This document shows, one piece after another, positions 41,509 through 52,827 of a stretch of 64,000 nt of DNA. The DNA comes from Clavelina lepadiformis (taxonomy: Eukaryota; Chordata; Ascidiacea; Aplousobranchia; Clavelinidae), in NCBI RefSeq assembly GCF_947623445.1, contig NC_135246.1, positions 11,391,856 through 11,455,855 of the forward strand, written 5' to 3'. The translations under genes and the position numbers were made by a program. Every line of letters starts with the position of its first letter. The stretch's first letter is position 1. The notes under the pieces were generated by a model. The model ran no database searches. It was not told the DNA's origin and worked only from the letters and a program-made list of their open reading frames with translations.

Positions 41509-44500
41509 ATGCGTAAAAACCTTTCAAGACTTCTGTTATCGCAATTTGACAAATTATCCCATCATGGTACCAAGTCAGAACTGTTGCGGTCTTTTGGGCT
41601 TGTTCAAATACCTTTGCTCACTTCCAAAGCAAGTTATACTGGAATATCCAAAAATTTTATACATTCTTCAAATATGCAGGTAACTAGGATCAGATTGATA
41701 AAAATTTTGTGTATTTTAAATTTTTCTTGATGCTTGCTTGCTTGATACAGTATCACAAAATTTCTAATCTTTGAAATTTGAAGTAACTTGACAAAATAGA
41801 ATACTGTTATATATATACAGTCGGATCCGCTTAATTCGGACACCGGATAACCCGGACAACCGCTTTATTCGGCCAAAATGCTCGGGAACGGAACAAAAGT
41901 AAAAATTGAACGTAAAAAACTCCCGTTAATTCGGACAATTCTCTGCTTAATTCGGACACAGGTTCGCAATTCCTATCGTTACATCGTTAGGTTATGAAAC
42001 AATAAACAGTACTTGGTTGGTTATTAACACAAGATGCAGTTGCATTATGAGTGATTATGGTGAAACAAGGACGATTGATGCGGTAACAATCGACAATAAA
42101 CTCATATAAGGCCGTGCCAGCTTCATAGTCGCTTTTACTTCGGTACCATTGCGACCATCTTGTAGAACAGAATGGTACAGAAAAGTTTAGAACAAAAAGT
42201 GAAATTGCTCACTAAAGTAAACGAAGAAAAAAATAAAGACGCTTCCTTGACAGTTCGGCAGTTAGCTGCGTTGGTGAGGATATCAAAAGGTACTTTGCAA
42301 GATTGGCAGAAAAATTATGCAAATCTGCGTGAACAACGTGAAGAGACTATGCTTCGTGGACGAGGTTTAAATTAAAGAGGAAGCGGCTCGGAATGTGCGT
42401 TTTATGCGTACTCATTTACTCGTACTCTTGTGCGTTTTATGCGATCAGTGCCAATTACTGCAGTATAGCGGAGGTGCAATTCATTTATTACGCAACAGTA
42501 CAGTATTTTAAATGCGTTGTTTGCCTTTACGCATGACCATGAAACAATTTGAACAATCGATTTTCCGCTTAATTCGGACAAAGCCGTTTCTCCGCTTAAT
42601 TCGGCCAAAAGTGAGCGGAACCAAAGTGTCCGAATTAAGCGGAGTCGACTGTATATATATACAGTCGAAATCGGTTAATCGCATAGTCAATTTGCCAAGC
42701 TTTTTTATGCAATTAACCGATGTATGCGCTTCCTACATTTTCTCCGCTATTCTCTTTTAAACACCAGCGCACGCATTCTTGCTCCTCCGCCGATTTTTGG
42801 AATGACACAATGCATTATGACGCAACAAGTGAGCTTCCTTCTTTTCGATTTCGACACAAAAACTTTCGATTTCGACAGACATAAATCTTTTCGCTTTGCT
42901 GGCTTACTATTTCCTGGCATTTTATATCGTATACGTAGGCTACAGTACAGTACAGGTATTCTATGTTTCTGCAGTGGTTTGCGCTTTGCGACATAACAAT
43001 TCTTAAATAAAAATTAGTCTTGTTGTTCTATTGTGATGTAACGATCCGTAACAATCCTTAAATGAAACGTAGTTTTGTGGTTCATAATCATTGTAGAGAG
43101 GCCTTTTTTCGTGAAGTTTTACTTTATTGTTCAAATCATTTACGTGCTACTGTCTCTATAGCCTTCAGTCTTGTGGTGAATTTAATCACAGCTGTCTTTA
43201 ATTCACAACTGCTGTCTGCAGTGTCTTGTCGTGTATTTAATCGCTGCGAGTTATGGGAGATCTTGCGATGATTTTTGTTTATTGGTGAGGATAATCTTCA
43301 GCAACTTAACACTTCATCAAAGGAAATATCTGGTTAAGTGGTACAAGTCTACAAATCAATCAAGAATTCCTATTCGATTAACCGATTTATACGATTAACC
43401 CTTCTGCGATTAACCGTTGGATTTTCTTCACAAGTGAATGGGAATGGTTTGGGATTATGCAATGCTATGCTATAAAGCGATTTATGCCTTTAACCGATAT
43501 GTGATTAACCGATTTCGACTGTAGTTAATACACAAAATTAGTTATTGTTTTATTAGGTTATGCAATTACCACTTAAGTATGCTCGTTTTTTATGAGAAAC
43601 TTTTGGTTGAAGCCTCTAGTCACATTTGGCATTTAGTTTCTTAATTTTTGTGGTAAAAACTTCTTGCAGAGTTCTTGGATTTTTCAAGACATGCATCTTT
43701 ATAATGTATATAACTATATATCATATTTTATAAATTATATATCAGTATTAAGTAGTACAGGGATTAAGTGTGGTAATATATCACTTTGTTGAGGTATTTT
43801 TTCTTATATATAATTGGACAATTTAAATTGATTTTCTTTTTTAAAATATGTTAAATTGGAAAATGTAGACATCTTTATGTTATTTTTTAATCTTATCTGT
43901 CTTTCATTTGATGTTTTGTTTACAAAGTCATAGTGGACAATGGGCATTAGTCCGTCTGTAATTATTTACCAAATATATATATATACTGTATAACTTAAAC
44001 TTTAAAAGTTTGTTTCAATCATAATAAATACACAGGTCAACAAAATTTTACTTTTTTTAAATGAGAACCCAAGTATATTATTTGAGATGTATTTTTTGCT
44101 CTGATTCCGAATCTGCCTTTAGTTTTTCTTTAGCTCATCACATTTTGAAGATATCGTTGAATCCGTGTTTTCAGAAAAAAGCTTTAAAACCAATACACAG
44201 CTATGATACTTCGCACTTGAACATGTTTAGCATATGACTTTCTTTTGTACACATGAGACATGACTGGGTTCATCAGGATATAACATCCAGCAGTAGTCCT
44301 CCATCATTCTCTCATTCCAAAAACCTTGGTAACGAGTTGAATGTCCTGGTGAAATCGTTCACCTTGTTCGTCACTAACTGCACTGATGTTTTCTGGAAAG
44401 AAGTTCAAGTGGGATTGCAGAAAATGCACTTTGAAGGACATGTGGCAACCCATTTTTCTGCAAGCCTTAGCCATCGCATTTCCTAAAAAGTTAGCACAGA

Positions 44501-47500
44501 ACCACTTGAATGTCTGCCTAGCATAAAATTCCAATTTCGACAATGATTTTTCAAAATGTGGATCCTTTGGCACTTCTCTAATATGAGGGCCCACGAAGGT
44601 TCCTTCTTTTAGTTTTGCTTGGCTTATGCTAGGAAACTTTTTGCAGAGAAATGCGAACCAATTAGAATTGCACTTTCCCATTGCTTTAACAAAATTCTTC
44701 ATCAAACCCAGCTTGATATGAAGAGGTGGCAAGACAATTTTCTGAGGATCTACTAGAGCAAGGGTGGGCAAACTTTTTGTACTGAGGGCCACATTTGAAA
44801 AAATGTTGCAGCTGGGGGGCCGCACACTCTCATTACGAAGTAGGAAAATTTACCCGGTGTAACAATGAAATAACAATGAAAAGCTATTTGGAGGAAAGTA
44901 AAAGTACTGGTAGGCCTACGGTAGCCGCTACCGTATTTGTATTTTATGATCAAACAATTGAATCAAACAATGCGTGAGAAGTGTACGGCTAGTTGCTGAG
45001 AGCATGTTGCAATACATGCGCGACTGACGTGTGTGTGTTTACGCACTGAAAGTGAAGAGAAAAACACACTCGTAAAGGGAATAATATTTTGTCATGTATG
45101 TAACCTGTTTAATTAAAACAATAAGTGATGAGTAGGAGCTTCTGCAAGTGCCGGCGGGCCGTAGTTTTCCCACCCCTGTACTAGAGGAACGTTTTCGATG
45201 TTAGCCACTCCAGTTAAGTACGGTTCTCTTACAGGCCAGTCTCTTCTGATATAATGTTCTTTGTTGCACGGCTCTTCCACAAACACAGGAAACAGCAGTG
45301 TTTCGTGAATCCTCTCTGCATTCCCATCAACATGCCAATGACTTTGAGGTCTCCGCAAATACTCCATTTGTAAACATTGTACTGAATAGCTTCCAGAAGG
45401 ACTTCGATGCTTCCATAACATTCTTTCAGATGAACAGAATGTGCTGTAGGAATAGACGGTTTTATATTTCCATTGTGCAACAACACAGCTTTCAAACTTC
45501 TCTTCGAAGAGTCAATGAAAAGTTGCCACTCATCAACAATGTGTGCTTCACCCAATTTTTGAAACAAGTCATTAAAGTTGTGGCAGTAACAAAAGTCTAC
45601 TGTGCATGCTGTCGACCAGGTCCAAGTTTCTTTATCATCTTCATCAACTTCATCAGGAACAGATTCAAGACCTCCTTGAGGAGGAAGCAGAACAGGAAGT
45701 GAAGCATCATGTGGTAAAGGTCTCCTCGTTGAATCTAAGTTGAGCATTGGGATATGCACTTTTACTTTTAGTTTTAGATTCTTTTACTTTTAGAAAACCC
45801 TCTTACATTGACAAGGTTAAAATAGCAGTCCTGAATGTGGTTTTTGATTCTCACCATATGTGAATAGCAATGATGTTCGTTTGTGTAGCCAATTGCCCAA
45901 TTGTGTAAACCAGTTAAACAAGCTGTACATATTTGATGTGGTTCCCACTTTTTGTCTTGGTGTTCTAATGGGCAGCCAAAGTACAATTTGTACATCTTTT
46001 TGATATCTGAAGTGATACTTCGTTGCTTGCCTTTGATTGTGAAACTGCCACAAATATAACAAAACAGATCGAGATTGTTCTTGCACTTTCTTGACATAAC
46101 AAAGGCAGAATAGCATTCAATCAAAATATGGCACAAATAAATCTATTGAACAGTATACGTTACTACAATATTGATTAAAATCTGCCATTAACAAACATTG
46201 TGAAAACCAAACAGTTTATTTCAAATTTTCTGCTGCAGTGCTATAAGCATTATCTACATTTGGAATTTACTGCTCAATATACCACTTATTTTGCAAAAGG
46301 TTGGCAAAAGATTCTCCCTATAATAGGCTATTATAGGATAACAACTAAACATTTAAAATGCAAATATCTCAACAACCTTGATGTGCTAGAAACAAAATAA
46401 GGGCATTTTCGGAATCAGCGTCAAGAATCAATCAAGAATCACCTAATCGCATCTCCGTTTAAAATTGGTTGTTGACCAGTGATATTTTTGTTGTATAATA
46501 TTAATTGATATGCATTTTTGCAGAGAAAGCGCATCACCTGTTTTCAAAGGAAGTATGGAACAGAAGCAATTTCATTTGGTAAAACAAGTTGCTTGGTTGT
46601 TACAATAAAAGTCACTTGTTTTCTTGTTAGTGTTAATGCTTAAATTTTGATGAATTCTTCTTATTCTTGGTGATTTTATATTCGGAGGTCAAGCCAAAAA
46701 CGTCACCGTCTGGCTTGTCTGCTATTTTAATTAGGATAAGTATATATTTGTGTACAAAATTTTTTAGTTATGGTAATTAATGATTTCAGAAATGAAGCTA
46801 TTTTATCGAAATGGCATGCCTGTGATAAATGTGCCTCTTCCTTCACGTCAAGAAACATGTAGCTTTACGTTGCGACCTGTTTCTTCAACTGTGGGTGATT
46901 TTATACAAAATGTCAAAGATGAAGATAAAGGCATTGACCAAATTCATGTCTATTCTTCTGGTATGTAAATAAATTATATACATTTTACACATTAACAAAC
47001 TTATCGGGTTTTTATTTACTTTTATTAGATTAGAATTAGGTCACTATCCACAGACTTTATTGAATTGGACTACCATTTGAGTTCAGAATATTCATGTAGC
47101 ACAAATTTTAATATATATTTATAATATAATTGTTTATAAACAGATGGAAGCAGAGTGGCTGCAAGTACGCAAGTTGAATATTTGCTAAGGGATCGATTTA
47201 TTCTCAAAATCAATGATAAATTATATGATGTTGATCCACCACAACCTGGTTTGTACAAGCCTTGTAACTTTTTTATATTCAGAAAATCCCTTTCTGAGTG
47301 CATATTTTATCCACTTTTTTGAGATTGTATGATTCTGCAAATAGATTGTCTGCTGTGTTGCAAATTATTTTAACCGGTATAACACCATGCATAACTGCAC
47401 ATCATCTACTGGTATGTAATCAATGCTGATTCAATTGGTGGCATGCTTCCAATCCAATTGGCTCATGTCTTTTGAACTGATAGTAAAGTGGCCTGTAAAA

Positions 47501-50500
47501 ACCCTAGAGAGAAAGAAAGGGATACCAGTTTTAATACTGGTGCCCTTTCTTTCTCTCTGCAGTGTTAGGTCATAATAAATATTATACCGCGATGAGACGA
47601 TACAAATTTGCATGGATTCGCCATATAGCGACCTATTCGAGATTCCAACAAACACAAATACTGATCCTGGTAAATTTGGATATATCATTGCAAGTACAAT
47701 TGTACTCTTACTGAGTACAAAATAACTCTTACTGATTGTCACTTTACAAAGTAAAGTCATCTTTCATGTGCTAGTAAAAATAGTTTTCTAAATAGAACAA
47801 ATATTATATAATTATTAGGACCCGCAAAAGTCAATAAAGTCAAAAATTTTTAACGACCTCGTCTGACCACGAATCAAAGAATAAAGTTGTTTTCAGCACC
47901 TAGGGGATTGTTTCTAAGAAGTTTATAGGTCAAAATAAAGTCAAAATTTTCAATAAAGTAAAAATTTGTCAAAATATGGCTTTTTACAAAGTTTTTGTGT
48001 TTCTTGAGAGTAATTCTTGTAAAAATCCTCGTGGAAGCATTGTAAATCAGGAACTGCGACACAATTTAACCATAAAAACCCTTAAAAGCAGGAAATAAGT
48101 CACAATGCCCACTTGGATCAGCAGTAACTTTTATCGCAAATTGTCCATTGTTTATTCATTGTTACGTATTTAAATAATTCTTATAAAACACTTCCTCTTC
48201 ATAAACGTGGTATTTTCGAAGATTAACAGTTTGGATTTTAGGAATAGCCTACTGACATTCTGTAATACAAAAATGCCTAAGCAAGCTAAATCGTCTTCAG
48301 CAAAAGTTAGACAGATTTGTCGAGATTTTTCTGATGAATTTAATGCAACTCCCGGGGGTGATTTAAGGTGCAATTTTTGCGAGGTTATAGTGAAGTGCGA
48401 TAAAAAGTATTTTGTTGAAAGCCACAGGAAAAGTAAACGCCATCAAGCTGGATTGAAGCAACAACAAGCATTCCCTGTTTAATTTGCTGTTTATTAGAAT
48501 TTACCATGCGGAGAAAATCGAGGCAAAGTGCCCTTTTCACAAGAACAAAATAACACAAGCTACCTAAATCTATCGCCAAAAAACACGACACACTTTTTAT
48601 AATCCATAAAACACCTTGACTTTTCGACAAAATATTACGTTTTGGTCTGAAATCGACAAAATATTATGTTTGGGTAACTGGAGGAAGAACTGTGGCCTCT
48701 ACAAATAAGCAATTTCGTTAGGTCAAAATAAAGTCAAAATTTGATAAACATAAAGTCAAAAAAAAATTTTTTTAGGTCAAAATAAAAATGGCCCTAATAA
48801 TTATGTATCTAATGTTGCAACTCAAAACTGGTAAAATATGTTCCTTAGATTCTCAATAAATAATAAATAAATAAAATGAATAAATCTTGAAAATTGTCCG
48901 TATCAAGTTGCTTGATATTCATGCTTTTAGGAACCAGAAAAATTGTAGTGTATGCAAATCCTTAATACATTGCCATAAAACTATGCTTAGTTATTTGTAA
49001 GAATTTATGCACCTGTTTACGTGTCTATTCTATTTATTTGGTAAAACCACTGCTGATTACACACTCATGTTGATAACATTGCAATTTCTTGGTATCCATT
49101 ATGAGAAAATATTTTGAAACCTTGTTTTTACATATCACAATCAATTTCTTGCATTGCCTGTCAATACCAATTTTAGCTTTCCACTACTTTATGATAAAAA
49201 ATATTTTATCATGTTGTCCATGAGAATCAATGAGATTTTTTTTGAAATCATGCGTAACACCTCAGTAGGTTTGTCAAAGATTTTGTTGCATAGTTCAGAT
49301 TGTTTTAAGTTATATGAAACAGTTTTATTTTCCTTTTTTTTCTATTAGCAGTTGACTGATTGTTATTTTCCTCTTTTTCTAATTGCAGTTGATTTGATTA
49401 CAACTCCCATTGAAACTTTTTATAAATGTTATTTTATTTTTCTCCTCTTGTTTTAAAACTTGGATTTATGCCATGTCAAGAATAAGTGAATTGGCACCAC
49501 ATGACAAAATTCAAAACCAGAATTTAGTTATAATTATTGTTGTTCACTGCTGCCTCAGGTAGTCTCACTAATCATGCCTAATCGTTCTGCAACTGACAAT
49601 TGGATATAGTGTATACTGTATACCTTGTGAATAATTGATGGTAAGTGGTGAAAGCATTTAATTTAGGATCAAGGGTTTGTGTTTGGTTGTATGACATCAC
49701 TAAATAAGAAAAGCTACATTTCCTGCTTATTGAATAACCTTTCAATATCCAGAAATATGTTTTGCCTTTGCCATTACCGTGTATACTTGGACATTTCTTT
49801 TAGATGAAGGCTAAAAGATAATCACATGCTTATAGCTGTATTATATGTACTGTTTCTGGTATATTATATGAATGTATATACTCAATATGTACCGGGACTA
49901 GGTTGTCTGTCAATCTTTGATTAAGATATCTATTATGTAGTTCTCTGTGTATCAGTGGTTAAGCAGTAAAAATTGTTTAATTTTTGAGTTGCAAGTGATT
50001 TTCAAGCCAATAATTAATGTATCCATTAGATAATAATCACAAAATAAATGTACTTCCACAGCCCGATTTGAAGTTTTCCTAATCATTTTCTGAGCTTGTT
50101 TATTATAACTGTTTTTTTCTTTCTTTCAACTCAGTTTGTTTCAAGGTATTCTGTTTATGAAAATTGTTGAATTGACATCAGCCAATTAAAAATTTAGTGA
50201 TTGTACACTCAAATGCTAAATCTAATTGCTCGCCATATTGTATATTAAAAATTGAAAAAGCAGGAAGCTGCAATACTACTGTATTCACAAACAGAATGTG
50301 GAACTCCATAATGGAAATTTGATCATTAGATTTTTTTAGTTGTGATATTACGGTTACAGCTTATGTTTTGTTGGTTCATTCGAAATCAAGTAAATAACAG
50401 CAGTATTTGCACTCAATGAACCTGTTGCTTTTACATTTTTGAGCTACATACATTTTATGAGCTTTCTGATGGTTTTGTTTATCTATTTTTACAAACAGAA

Positions 50501-52827
50501 CAAGTGTCTTCGGAAAGTGCCACTACCCTAGATAACACCAAAATTTTAATTGCTCAACTTTACAATCAACTTCACATTGATCAGCATCAGCTGGCAAGAG
50601 AGCAGGAGCTTATATCCAGGCTGGAGAACCTAAAGTCGGAGGTGAAGCCTCTATCGCAGGTATTGTTGTCAGTTTCATTGCAATAAAATCAACAATATAT
50701 TGGAGTTTTGTAGAGTTAAATCTTCCTGTAATCGAATTGTGCACTGAATTGTGGTTTTCTCAGTTCACAATATTAATCTATTGCTGTATTTATATAAAGT
50801 CGTCAGAACTTGAATATAATCACACTTTTGTGATGAGATAATTAATTTTGATAGTATTGTAGTAGCGGTCATGTAAGAGGCATCTAGGTTTACCCTCCTG
50901 AAAAGTAGAATTTAAACAAATATCATATATCTGCTAATTCATTTGAAGTTAAAAAGAAGCTTAGCAGACAGCGCAGCAAGCAGGACAAAGTATCTGATGT
51001 GGGGTGGACTTGCTTTCATGGGCACACAGTTTGGCTTACTGGCACGACTAACTTGGTGGGAGTATTCGTGGGATATCATGGAACCGGTCACTTACTTCAT
51101 TACATATGGCACCGCCATCATTATGTATGGCTATTTTCTCCTTACCCAGCAGGTAAAGCTTCCTGTTGTAGTGGTAATTTTTTCTTCCATTTTCACACCA
51201 CGTTTTCACTAACAATAACTTTGGTGTATTGCTTATTTTTTTGGTATCATGCTTACTGGAAGTTTCCCAGTACTTAGCCACTTTCTGTTTTCTTACACTT
51301 GTGTCTTCTATTATTATCACACACTCGCATTTTCTGTTTTTACCTTTTTTTGATTAATTTTCGTTATTTGATTATTTGCTAAATATCTGTCTTTTTTTCA
51401 AACAAAAATTTGTTTAAAATCTTGATCCTCAATCATCCATTTATAAATTGTTAATTAACTAATCCTTTGTTTTTGTTTTTATAAATGCTGGGCAGTGTTA
51501 GCCAATGTTTCAGAGATAAATTTCCGTGTTCTGGTACTCAATTTATCCGGAAATTACATGCAGCTAATTACATTTTCAAACGTTTTTGAAAAAACTGTGG
51601 AAGTAAGAATATATATAATTACAAAGTTTATTCAGTGCCTTTACATTATCTTAATCTTAAGGAATATATATATCCTGATGCACGGGACAGGCAATTTCTT
51701 AGATTTTTTCATCGTGCTGCAAACAAGCAAGACTTCGATATTGAAAGGTATGTTATGCTCATGGGGATGGGCCAAATATTCAATAAAACAGACACTGTAC
51801 TTACTAATAAAGTAATCCCAGAAATTTATCTTACGTGATTGCGTGTATATAATGCATTCATTAAATGATAGACATCTTTTTTTTTAAAAACGTTTTTGTG
51901 TATTACAATTCTAAACCCTTATTGCATAGGTTAGGTTAGGTTAGGTGTAAAGGTTAAGTAGTGATGCTGATATGTGAATGTGTGAGTACAATGTTCCATG
52001 TAAAAGAAACCAAAATTACCTTAATTGTAATGAAAAATACTGCTTAAACAGAGTGACATAATAGGGAAATTTTTGAACCGCTTTTATGAGCCAAATATGC
52101 TTCTTATACTGTAATCTGCCAGATATGATAGGAAATTGCTTATATTTCTTACAGTCCAGTATTGATGTAGTGACAAAATGTGGTTAATTTGTCAAACTCA
52201 TGAGCTAGCACTTAGCAGCTTTAATATTAATTGAGTATAGTGTTGCAATATCCAAGCCATTTCTCTCCTCTTTACCACATAAGACATGTTCTGTGATAAT
52301 ATGTCAATATAAAATATTAATGCAAAAATAAACACTTTTGAAAGTAGAATCCCTTATTTTCTCTTATTCCAAGAACAAACATTTCATGTAGAATATTTAG
52401 ATTTATCGTTTAAAACTGGAATTTATCTTTATACTATGCATTAAGTAAATTTCCATACGTATGTCAGCATGCATGGGTAATTTAAAATACCAAGAGTTTA
52501 TTACCTAGGAAAAAAATGTGACAATGCTTTCATCGCACAGAGACTGTGAAAGCTATTTTCAGTTCGCTTACTATTGGTGAATAGCTGCTAAAACCAAACT
52601 ATGTCAATGTCAGTTTCTTAGTTTAATAAATGCAAAATAAAGTGCGTATAATCCTTTTTGGTCATAAGTAATCCAGTAACGTTCCTTGTTGTTTCAGGTT
52701 CAACAAGCTCTGCAATGATATTGCTCAAACGGAACAGGATTTAAAACGTTTAAGAGATCCACTTCAGTTGCACCTGCCAATAGATCCGATACGAATTGAG
52801 AAAATGAAAGAAGAAAATCAACCATGA
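41509..52827 (+). CDS. MCU: Mitochondrial calcium uniporter pore subunit
   Basis: Eight exons join in phase to 360 aa (human about 351): 41509-41679, 46524-46578, 46790-46960, 47144-47248, 50499-50659, 50949-51152, 51662-51747, 52698-52827. Residues 1-60 are Arg/Ser-rich without acidic clustering, fitting a mitochondrial targeting peptide. The matrix N-terminal domain includes [15 protein letters not shown] and [19 protein letters not shown] coiled coil ([20 protein letters not shown]) precedes TM1 (about 236-255), the selectivity-filter loop WDIMEP at 262-267 (D263 and E266 line the pore) and TM2 (about 268-287). It ends in a second coiled coil with [13 protein letters not shown]. It forms the inner-membrane Ca2+ channel. 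Intron 1 is 4.8 kb and largely transposon-derived. Confidence 0.96.
41818..42651 (+). mobile_element. pogo/Tigger-like DNA transposon, 834 bp, in MCU intron 1
   Basis: The left end CAGTCGGATCCGCTTAATTC and right end GAATTAAGCGGAGTCGACTG are inverted repeats flanked by TA on both sides. Further copies of TTAATTCGGACA occur inside both ends. It encodes only a short N-terminal helix-turn-helix piece (42172-42375), so it is an internally deleted, non-autonomous copy. Confidence 0.85.
42172..42375 (+). pseudogene. N-terminal HTH fragment of a pogo/Tigger-type transposase
   Basis: A 67-codon frame reading [17 protein letters not shown], then [20 protein letters not shown]. This is a psq/CENP-B-type helix-turn-helix pattern (a leading helix, then an RQLA...ISKGTLQDW recognition helix). 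The DDE catalytic domain is absent. It ends at TAA within the element. Confidence 0.6.
42662..43521. mobile_element. Second pogo/Tigger-like element, 860 bp, in MCU intron 1
   Basis: Ends CAGTCGAAATCGGTTAATC and GATTAACCGATTTCGACTG are perfect or near-perfect inverses, flanked by TA. The repeat GATTAACCG recurs inside the right end (about 43377-43410). It starts only 10 bp, TATATATATA, after the end of the previous element and shares its CAGTCGA terminal bases. No coding piece was recognised. Confidence 0.85.
44304..46130 (-). pseudogene. Transposase-like gene of the CACTGGTC element, fuller copy, interrupted
   Basis: Read on the minus strand, three coding blocks follow. 46130-45774 has a zinc-binding pattern CYICG ... 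CPLEH ... [11 protein letters not shown]. 45759-45229 has [41 protein letters not shown] and [11 protein letters not shown]. After the inserted MITE (44759-45178), the block down to 44304 has [46 protein letters not shown] and [11 protein letters not shown]. The reading frame changes and the insertion mean this copy is inactive. Conserved Asp in FIDSS and CGDLK and Glu in DEQGERF could form a DDE-type site; that is inference. Confidence 0.75.
44759..45178. mobile_element. hAT-type MITE, 420 bp, CARGGGTGGGCAAACT ends, nested in a transposon gene
   Basis: Left end CAAGGGTGGGCAAACT and right end AGTTTTCCCACCCCTG are inverted. A perfect 8-bp duplication TACTAGAG flanks it at 44751-44758 and 45179-45186. 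GGGCCACATTTG and GGCGGGCCGTAG inside the ends are typical of this widespread MITE type. It splits the transposase-like gene between the VNPQK-like and LKVIG blocks, so it arrived after that element. Confidence 0.92.
47506..47558. repeat. Near-perfect 23-bp stem hairpin in MCU intron 4
   Basis: AGAGAGAAAGAAAGGG plus ATACCAGT (47506-47529) pairs with ACTGGTG plus CCCTTTCTTTCTCTCT (47536-47558) across a 6-base loop, with one small bulge. The wider sequence (TGGCCTGTAAAAACCC on one side, GCAGTGTTAGGTCA on the other) may be extended terminal repeats of a tiny MITE. A small-RNA precursor is an alternative. Confidence 0.7.
47816..48796 (+). mobile_element. hAT-type element, 981 bp, TAGGRCC ends, in MCU intron 4
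   Basis: Left end TAGGACC and right end GGCCCTA are inverted, and the 8-bp duplication ATAATTAT is perfect at 47808-47815 and 48797-48804. AAAGTCAATAAAGTCAAAA near the left end and GGTCAAAATAAAGTCAAAA near the right share a GTCAAAATAAAG motif repeated several times. It carries a short zinc-finger frame (48273-48482) but no transposase catalytic domain. Confidence 0.85.
48273..48482 (+). pseudogene. BED/CGGBP1-like zinc-finger N-terminus from a hAT transposase
   Basis: A 69-codon frame starting [19 protein letters not shown] with [20 protein letters not shown] and HRKSKRH, giving C-x2-C and H-x5-H zinc ligands. This is the DNA-binding N-terminus seen in CGGBP1-like proteins and some hAT transposases. 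The frame stops right after the finger, so it is probably a remnant and not a host gene. Confidence 0.6.

Larger units (their letters stand above)
44031..46481 (-). mobile_element. DNA transposon with CACTGGTCAACAA ends and 3-bp target duplication, copy 2 (2451 bp)
   Basis: Left end CACAGGTCAACAA and right end TTGTTGACCAGTG are inverted, flanked by ATA on both sides (44028-44030 and 46482-46484). Just inside are TTTGCTCTGATTCCGAATCTGCC and GGCATTTTCGGAATCAGCGTC-like blocks, matching the GCGCTGATTCC block of copy 1 at 30674-32282. The ends differ from copy 1 after CACTGGTC, so the two are related subfamilies and not identical copies. It lies antisense in MCU intron 1 and is itself split by a hAT MITE. 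Confidence 0.85.

Noticed and set aside
51929..51946. TTAGG repeated about three times, telomere-like
   Set aside because: Only three units inside an MCU intron; chance or a tiny microsatellite is enough to explain it.
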